Positions 57,821 to 64,000 of a stretch of 64,000 bases of DNA are shown here, one piece after another (within the stretch, counting starts at the first letter, position 1; the number at the start of each line of letters is the position of its first letter). The notes below the pieces were generated by a model. That model was not told where the DNA came from and made no database searches. It saw only the letters and a list, made by a program, of their open reading frames with translations. Source of the DNA: JAFAFN01 sp963707555 (lineage in GTDB: Bacteria; Actinomycetota; Acidimicrobiia; Acidimicrobiales; Microtrichaceae); assembly GCA_963707555.1 (NCBI GenBank), contig CAVPQM010000004.1:264131-328130 (forward strand). Direction: 5' to 3'. Both the position numbers and the translations under genes were made by a program.

Positions 57821-58198
57821 ATGGCAACGACCGAAGAGATCCTGGATTCCATCGCCGCACTGACCGTGCTCGAGCTCTCCGAGCTCCTGTCGGCCTTCGA
57901 GGAGCGCTTCGGCGTGACCGCGGCCGCCCCGGTCGCCGTGGCCGCCGCAGCCCCCGCCGGTGGCGGTGGCGAAGAGGTCGAGGAGAAGACCTCGTTCGAC
58001 GTCGTCCTCACCGACGCCGGCGACAAGAAGATCGGCGTGATCAAGGAAGTCCGTGGGCTCACCAGCCTCGGCCTCAAGGAGGCCAAGGACCTCGTCGAGT
58101 CCGCGCCGAAGGCCGTGCTCGAGGGTGTCTCCAAGGACGAGGCCGACAAGGCGAAGGAGGCGCTCGAGGGCGCCGGCGCCACCGTCGAGCTCAAGTAG
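57821..58198 (+). CDS. rplL: 50S ribosomal protein L7/L12
   Basis: 125 residues. N-terminal dimer domain (TTEEILDSIAALTVLELSEL), Ala-rich hinge (AAPVAVAAAAPAGGGGEE), C-terminal factor-binding domain (KIGVIKEVRGLTSLGLKEAK). ATG 57821 is preferred to GTG 57812 because GAGGAG lies 9 nt upstream of it. Starts 5 bp after the rplJ stop. Confidence 0.97.
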   Translation: MATTEEILDSIAALTVLELSELLSAFEERFGVTAAAPVAVAAAAPAGGGGEEVEEKTSFDVVLTDAGDKKIGVIKEVRGLTSLGLKEAKDLVESAPKAVLEGVSKDEADKAKEALEGAGATVELK

Positions 58199-58244
58199 TC
58201 CCGGTCCCGTCGCCGGCACACGCCGGTCCGACGGGGCCGATCGT

Positions 58245-58278
58245 CAGAGGGGAGTCGCCGAACGGCGACTCCCCTCTG
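58245..58278 (+). terminator. Strong hairpin between rplL and rpoB
   Basis: A 16-bp perfect stem (left arm CAGAGGGGAGTCGCCG, right arm its exact complement) with a 2-nt AA centre. No U-tract follows, as is common for actinobacterial terminators. Its place matches the known rplL-rpoB attenuator/processing region of other bacteria. Confidence 0.65.
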
Positions 58279-58323
58279 CGCGTCCGGGAGGCATCCCGGT
58301 GGGGTCCGATTCGACATCGATCC

Positions 58324-58352
58324 TTGACCGGCCACCCGCGAGTTCGTACGCT
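58324..58352 (+). promoter_or_regulatory. rpoB promoter, upstream copy
   Basis: TTGACC, 17-bp spacer, TACGCT: a sigma-A-type promoter within the 380-bp rplL-rpoB gap, which otherwise holds only the 58245 hairpin and the second promoter. Confidence 0.55.
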
Positions 58353-58437
58353 CTCGGGCACACAACCGGCACACCCTTCGGACGGCACGGGGAGGACCCC
58401 CGTTCCGACGCCAGGGTGTGTTCGACCGATGGTGCGG

Positions 58438-58467
58438 TTGACCGAAGCCGCCTCGGGTGCATATCCT
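58438..58467 (+). promoter_or_regulatory. rpoB promoter, downstream copy
   Basis: TTGACC, 18-bp spacer, TATCCT, ending 111 bp before the rpoB start. With the upstream copy it makes tandem promoters that let rpoBC be expressed apart from rplJL. Confidence 0.6.
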
Positions 58468-58578
58468 GTTTGGTTGCCGTGCCCTGCCGTTCGTCCTCCG
58501 CCCAATTCGCGTTGCGGAGCTGTGCGCGCTCGGGGTCTGGCGACCGCCCAATCATCTGTGTAAACGAGGAGTAAGTCC

Positions 58579-61500
58579 TTGTCCTCTCGCGTCGCCATCC
58601 GGGACCGTTACTCGTTCGCGAACCTCGACGAGGTTCTCGAACTCCCGGATCTCATCGCCATCCAGCGAGAGTCCTTCGAATGGTTCGTCGAGCAGGGTCT
58701 CGCCGACGCATTCCGGGACATCTCGCCGATCAAGGACTTCACCGAGACGCTCAGTCTCGAGCTGGAGTTCGACCCCTTCGACGAGGACCTGCGTCCTCCG
58801 CCGAAGTTCACCGTGGAGGAGTGTCGCGAGAAGGACATGACCTACTCGGCTCCGATCTTCGCCCGTGCGCGTTTCATGAACGCCGCGACGGGTGAGATCA
58901 AGGAGCAGACGGTCTTCATGGGGGACTTCCCGATGATGACCGAGCGCGGCACGTTCATCGTGAACGGCACCGAGCGTGTCGTGGTGTCCCAGCTCGTCCG
59001 TTCGCCGGGCGTCATCTTCCAGCCGGGTGAGCGCTTCCGACTCCGCAACCTCTCCAAGCACCAGCTGGTCACGGGCACCATCCACCCGTACCGCGGTGAG
59101 TGGATCGAGTTCGACGTCGAGCAGAAGCCGGGCAAGGACCCGACCGCCGGCACCCGCGTCGCCCGCAAGCGCCGCCTCTCGCTGTTCACGCTCCTGCGCG
59201 CCCTCGGCTTCGACGAGGAGCAGGCGCCGGGCTTCCTCGACGCCTTCGTGCGCCACTTCGACTTCCTCGAGGGGCAGTGGGAGAAGGACCGCGAGCTCGT
59301 GGTCACCCAGGAAGAAGCCCTGATCGAGATCTACAAGCGTGCGCGGCCGGGTGAGCCCGCCACGCCGGACTCGGCCCGGAACTACTTCAACAACGCGTTC
59401 TTCGAGCCGCGTCGCTACGACCTCTCCCGGGTCGGTCGCTACAAGCTGAACCGCAAGCTCGGCCCCGAGATCGCCCGCCTGCAGGAGCTCTTCCCGCAGC
59501 TCGCCGGTCAGCTCGACGTGCCCGAGGTGGACCAGCCCGTGCTCAGTCGGTGCGAGGTGCTCGCATCGACCACGTACCTGCTCAACCTGGCCATGGGTAC
59601 CCACGGCTACCGACTCGACGACCAGGACCACTTCGCCAACCGTCGCATCCGCAGCGTCGGCGAGCTGATCCAGAACCAGGTCCGCATCGGCCTGTCCCGC
59701 ATGGAGCGGGTCGTGCGCGAGCGCATGACCACCCAGGACGTCGAGGCGATCACCCCGACGACGCTGATCAACATCCGTCCCGTGGTCGCGGCGATCAAGG
59801 AGTTCTTCGGAACCTCCCAGCTCAGCCAGTTCATGGACCAGGTCAACCCGCTGTCGGGCCTGACGCACCGCCGTCGCCTCTCGGCGCTCGGCCCCGGTGG
59901 CCTCTCCCGCGAGCGTGCGGGCTTCGAGGTCCGCGACGTGCACTTCAGCCACTACGGCCGCATGTGCCCGATCGAGACCCCGGAAGGTCCGAACATCGGC
60001 CTGATCGGCGCGCTGGCCACCTATGGCCGGGTCAACCAGTTCGGCTTCATCGAGACGCCGTACCGCAAGGTCGCCGATGGTCGTGTGACCAACGAGATCG
60101 TGTACCTCCCTGCCGATGAGGAAGAGGAGTACATCGTCGCCCAGGCGAACACGCCGGTGAACCCGGACGGCACCTTCCGTGCCGACCGCGTGCTCGTGCG
60201 TCGCTCGCCCCAGGCCGCCTCGCTGTCCGACCTGCGTCTGCAGCTCGAGCGGGACGAGTTCCTCGGTGCCACCACCGAGATCTCCTCGGTCTCGCCGGAC
60301 GAGGTCCAGCTCATGGACGTCTCGCCGAAGCAGATCGTCTCGGTCGCCGCGTCGCTGATCCCGTTCCTCGAGCACGATGACGCCAACCGTGCGCTCATGG
60401 GCGCCAACATGCAGAAGCAGGCTGTGCCGCTGCTGCGTGCAGAGGCCCCCTACATCGGCACCGGCATCGAGTCCCGCGCCGCCCGCGACGCCGCCTACAT
60501 GATCCTGGCGGACGAGGACGGCGTGGTCGTCGAGGTCGACGGCTCGCGCATCGTCGTGGACTACAAGAAGTCCGGCAAGCGCACCTACCGCCTGCACAAG
60601 TTCGAGCGCTCGAACCAGGACACCTGCATCAACCAGCGTCCCCGCGTCGACGCCGGCCAGAAGCTGAAGGCCGGCGACGTCATCGCCGAGGGTCCCTCGA
60701 CCGACAACGGTGAGCTGGCGCTGGGCAAGAACCTGCTCGTCGCCTTCATGCCGTGGGAGGGCTACAACTTCGAGGACGCGATCATCCTCAACGAGCGCCT
60801 GGTGCGGGACGACGTCATGACGTCGATCCACATCAAGGAGCACGAGGTCGACGCCCGCGACACCAAGCTCGGCCCCGAGGAGATCACCCGGGACATCCCG
60901 AACCTCTCCGAGGAGATCCTCGCCGACCTCGACGACCGCGGGATCATCCGCGTCGGCGCCGAGGTCAACCCCGGCGACGTGCTGGTGGGCAAGGTCACCC
61001 CCAAGGGAGAGACCGAGCTCACCCCGGAGGAGCGCCTCCTGCGTGCCATCTTCGGTGAGAAGGCCCGTGAGGTCCGCGACACCTCGCTCAAGGTGCCCCA
61101 CGGCGAGACCGGCAAGGTCATCGACGTCAAGGTGTTCAGCCGTGACGACGACCACGAGCTGCCCCCGGGCGTGAACCAGCTCGTGCGGGTCTACGTCGGC
61201 CAGAAGCGCAAGATCTCGGTGGGCGACAAGCTCGCCGGACGCCACGGCAACAAGGGCGTCATCTCGCGGATCCTGCCGACCGAGGACATGCCGTTCATGG
61301 AGGACGGCACCCCGGTCGACATCATCCTGAACCCGCTCGGCGTGCCCTCCCGCATGAACGTGGGACAGGTCCTCGAGACCCACCTGGGCTATGCGGCTCG
61401 TTGGGGCTGGACCGACGGCGATCGTGAGATCGGCGAGAACCCGCTGCGCGGCACCGAGACCAAGACCCGCCCGACGACCACCCCGGCGACGCTCGTCGCC

Positions 61501-62163
61501 ACCCCGGTGTTCGATGGCGCGAAGTGGGACGAGGTCGAGATGGCGGGCAAGCACCCGACCATCAAGAAGATCTTCGAGAACCTCCACCCCGAGTCCGCCA
61601 ACGGCAGCCGCATGATCGGCACCGACGGCAAGGTGACGCTCTACAACGGGCGCACCGGTGAGGCGTACGACAACCCGATCACCGTCGGGTACAAGTACAT
61701 CCTGAAGCTCGCCCACCTGGTGGACGACAAGATCCACGCCCGTTCGACCGGTCCGTACTCCATGATCACCCAGCAGCCGCTGGGTGGTAAGGCGCAGTTC
61801 GGTGGTCAGCGATTCGGCGAGATGGAGGTGTGGGCACTCGAGGCGTACGGCGCCGCCTACTGCCTCCAGGAGCTGCTCACCATCAAGTCCGACGACACCC
61901 TCGGCCGCGTGAAGGTCTACGAGGCGATCGTCAAGGGCGAGAACATCCCCGAGCCCGGCATCCCCGAGTCCTTCAAGGTGCTCATCAAGGAGATGCAGGC
62001 GCTCTGCTTGAACGTCGAGGTCCTCTCCCGCACGGGTGAGGAGATCAAGATGCGAGAGCTCGACGAGGACTTCTTCCGGGCTGCAGAGGAGCTCGGGATC
62101 GATCTGTCCCGCCCAGAACGTGGAACCGACGAGGACGACGCCCGCCGCCAGGCCGGGCGCTGA
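58579..62163 (+). CDS. rpoB: DNA-directed RNA polymerase beta subunit
   Basis: 1194 residues, complete. It starts with TTG 58579 behind GAGGAG; there is no nearby ATG with family sequence. The rifampicin region reads SQLSQFMDQVNPLSGLTHRR around residues 414-433 with Asp420, His430 and Ser435 at the classic resistance positions in sensitive form. HGNKGVIS and the C-terminal RFGEMEVWALEAYGAAYCLQ are present. No indel is seen over 3.6 kb, in contrast to many genes upstream. rpoC follows after 12 bp. Confidence 0.98.
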   Translation: MSSRVAIRDRYSFANLDEVLELPDLIAIQRESFEWFVEQGLADAFRDISPIKDFTETLSLELEFDPFDEDLRPPPKFTVEECREKDMTYSAPIFARARFMNAATGEIKEQTVFMGDFPMMTERGTFIVNGTERVVVSQLVRSPGVIFQPGERFRLRNLSKHQLVTGTIHPYRGEWIEFDVEQKPGKDPTAGTRVARKRRLSLFTLLRALGFDEEQAPGFLDAFVRHFDFLEGQWEKDRELVVTQEEALIEIYKRARPGEPATPDSARNYFNNAFFEPRRYDLSRVGRYKLNRKLGPEIARLQELFPQLAGQLDVPEVDQPVLSRCEVLASTTYLLNLAMGTHGYRLDDQDHFANRRIRSVGELIQNQVRIGLSRMERVVRERMTTQDVEAITPTTLINIRPVVAAIKEFFGTSQLSQFMDQVNPLSGLTHRRRLSALGPGGLSRERAGFEVRDVHFSHYGRMCPIETPEGPNIGLIGALATYGRVNQFGFIETPYRKVADGRVTNEIVYLPADEEEEYIVAQANTPVNPDGTFRADRVLVRRSPQAASLSDLRLQLERDEFLGATTEISSVSPDEVQLMDVSPKQIVSVAASLIPFLEHDDANRALMGANMQKQAVPLLRAEAPYIGTGIESRAARDAAYMILADEDGVVVEVDGSRIVVDYKKSGKRTYRLHKFERSNQDTCINQRPRVDAGQKLKAGDVIAEGPSTDNGELALGKNLLVAFMPWEGYNFEDAIILNERLVRDDVMTSIHIKEHEVDARDTKLGPEEITRDIPNLSEEILADLDDRGIIRVGAEVNPGDVLVGKVTPKGETELTPEERLLRAIFGEKAREVRDTSLKVPHGETGKVIDVKVFSRDDDHELPPGVNQLVRVYVGQKRKISVGDKLAGRHGNKGVISRILPTEDMPFMEDGTPVDIILNPLGVPSRMNVGQVLETHLGYAARWGWTDGDREIGENPLRGTETKTRPTTTPATLVATPVFDGAKWDEVEMAGKHPTIKKIFENLHPESANGSRMIGTDGKVTLYNGRTGEAYDNPITVGYKYILKLAHLVDDKIHARSTGPYSMITQQPLGGKAQFGGQRFGEMEVWALEAYGAAYCLQELLTIKSDDTLGRVKVYEAIVKGENIPEPGIPESFKVLIKEMQALCLNVEVLSRTGEEIKMRELDEDFFRAAEELGIDLSRPERGTDEDDARRQAGR

Positions 62164-62175
62164 GAGGCCAGTTAG

Positions 62176-64000
<1,825 letters not shown>

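Overview
The window is GC-rich, densely coded actinobacterial DNA, most likely from class Acidimicrobiia or a related lineage. This placement is inferred from gene content and style; no 16S gene is present. Pointers are the rplJ-rplL-rpoB-rpoC block, abundant GTG/TTG starts, many TetR regulators, ATGA-overlapping operons, and a recurring -10 hexamer (TANNNT or CANNNT) placed 6-7 nt before the start codon, which suggests many leaderless transcripts.

Layout. 1-3779: divergent methylcrotonyl-CoA carboxylase beta subunit and acetoacetyl-CoA synthetase (leucine/ketone catabolism). 3804-7691: TauE-type permease, MOSC protein and molybdenum cofactor genes moaA, a moaD-mogA fusion and moaE. 7738-12086: minus-strand TetR-P450-amidohydrolase-nitroreductase operon. 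12121-15803: membrane proteins, a MazEF-type toxin-antitoxin pair with a decayed second toxin, and a SCO6745-family protein. 15819-19869: CocE-type hydrolase lipoprotein, AlkB-like dioxygenase, voltage-gated K+ channel, PPOX-fold protein. 19979-23326: three pilin-like proteins, one with three PKD domains plus FN3 and one with a C-terminal cellulose-binding-type CBM2. 23400-26521: two divergent AI-2E-family permeases and an SDR. 26624-32060: urease operon (CbiM-PDGLE, UreAB fusion, UreC, UreF, UreG, UreD; no UreE). 32189-35120: TetR, DUF6328-like membrane protein, formylglycine-generating enzyme, TetR. 35104-46226: three carotenoid-cleavage-type oxygenases around a complete LIV-type ABC importer, joined by a shared palindromic operator, plus SnoaL and VOC proteins. 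46241-50130: secreted membrane-anchored protein, fatty acid desaturase divergent from a TetR across a 15-bp-iterated operator array, and an RlmI-type methyltransferase. 50263-56874: HAD phosphatase, GDPD lipoprotein, then TetR, FGGY kinase and S1P-lyase-like PLP enzyme, and a TetR-divergent oxidoreductase. 56879-64000: L10 leader, rplJ, rplL, hairpin, tandem promoters, rpoB and the start of rpoC.

About twenty genes or gene segments are split by single-base indels, mostly one extra base in short G/C runs, while rplJ-rpoC is clean. These look like residual sequencing errors, so the affected genes are annotated as whole genes and not as pseudogenes.

The most interesting systems are the carotenoid-oxygenase/LIV-transporter regulon defined by the palindrome, the CBM2/PKD/FN3 pilin operon, the iterated desaturase operator array, and the kinase plus S1P-lyase-like operon.
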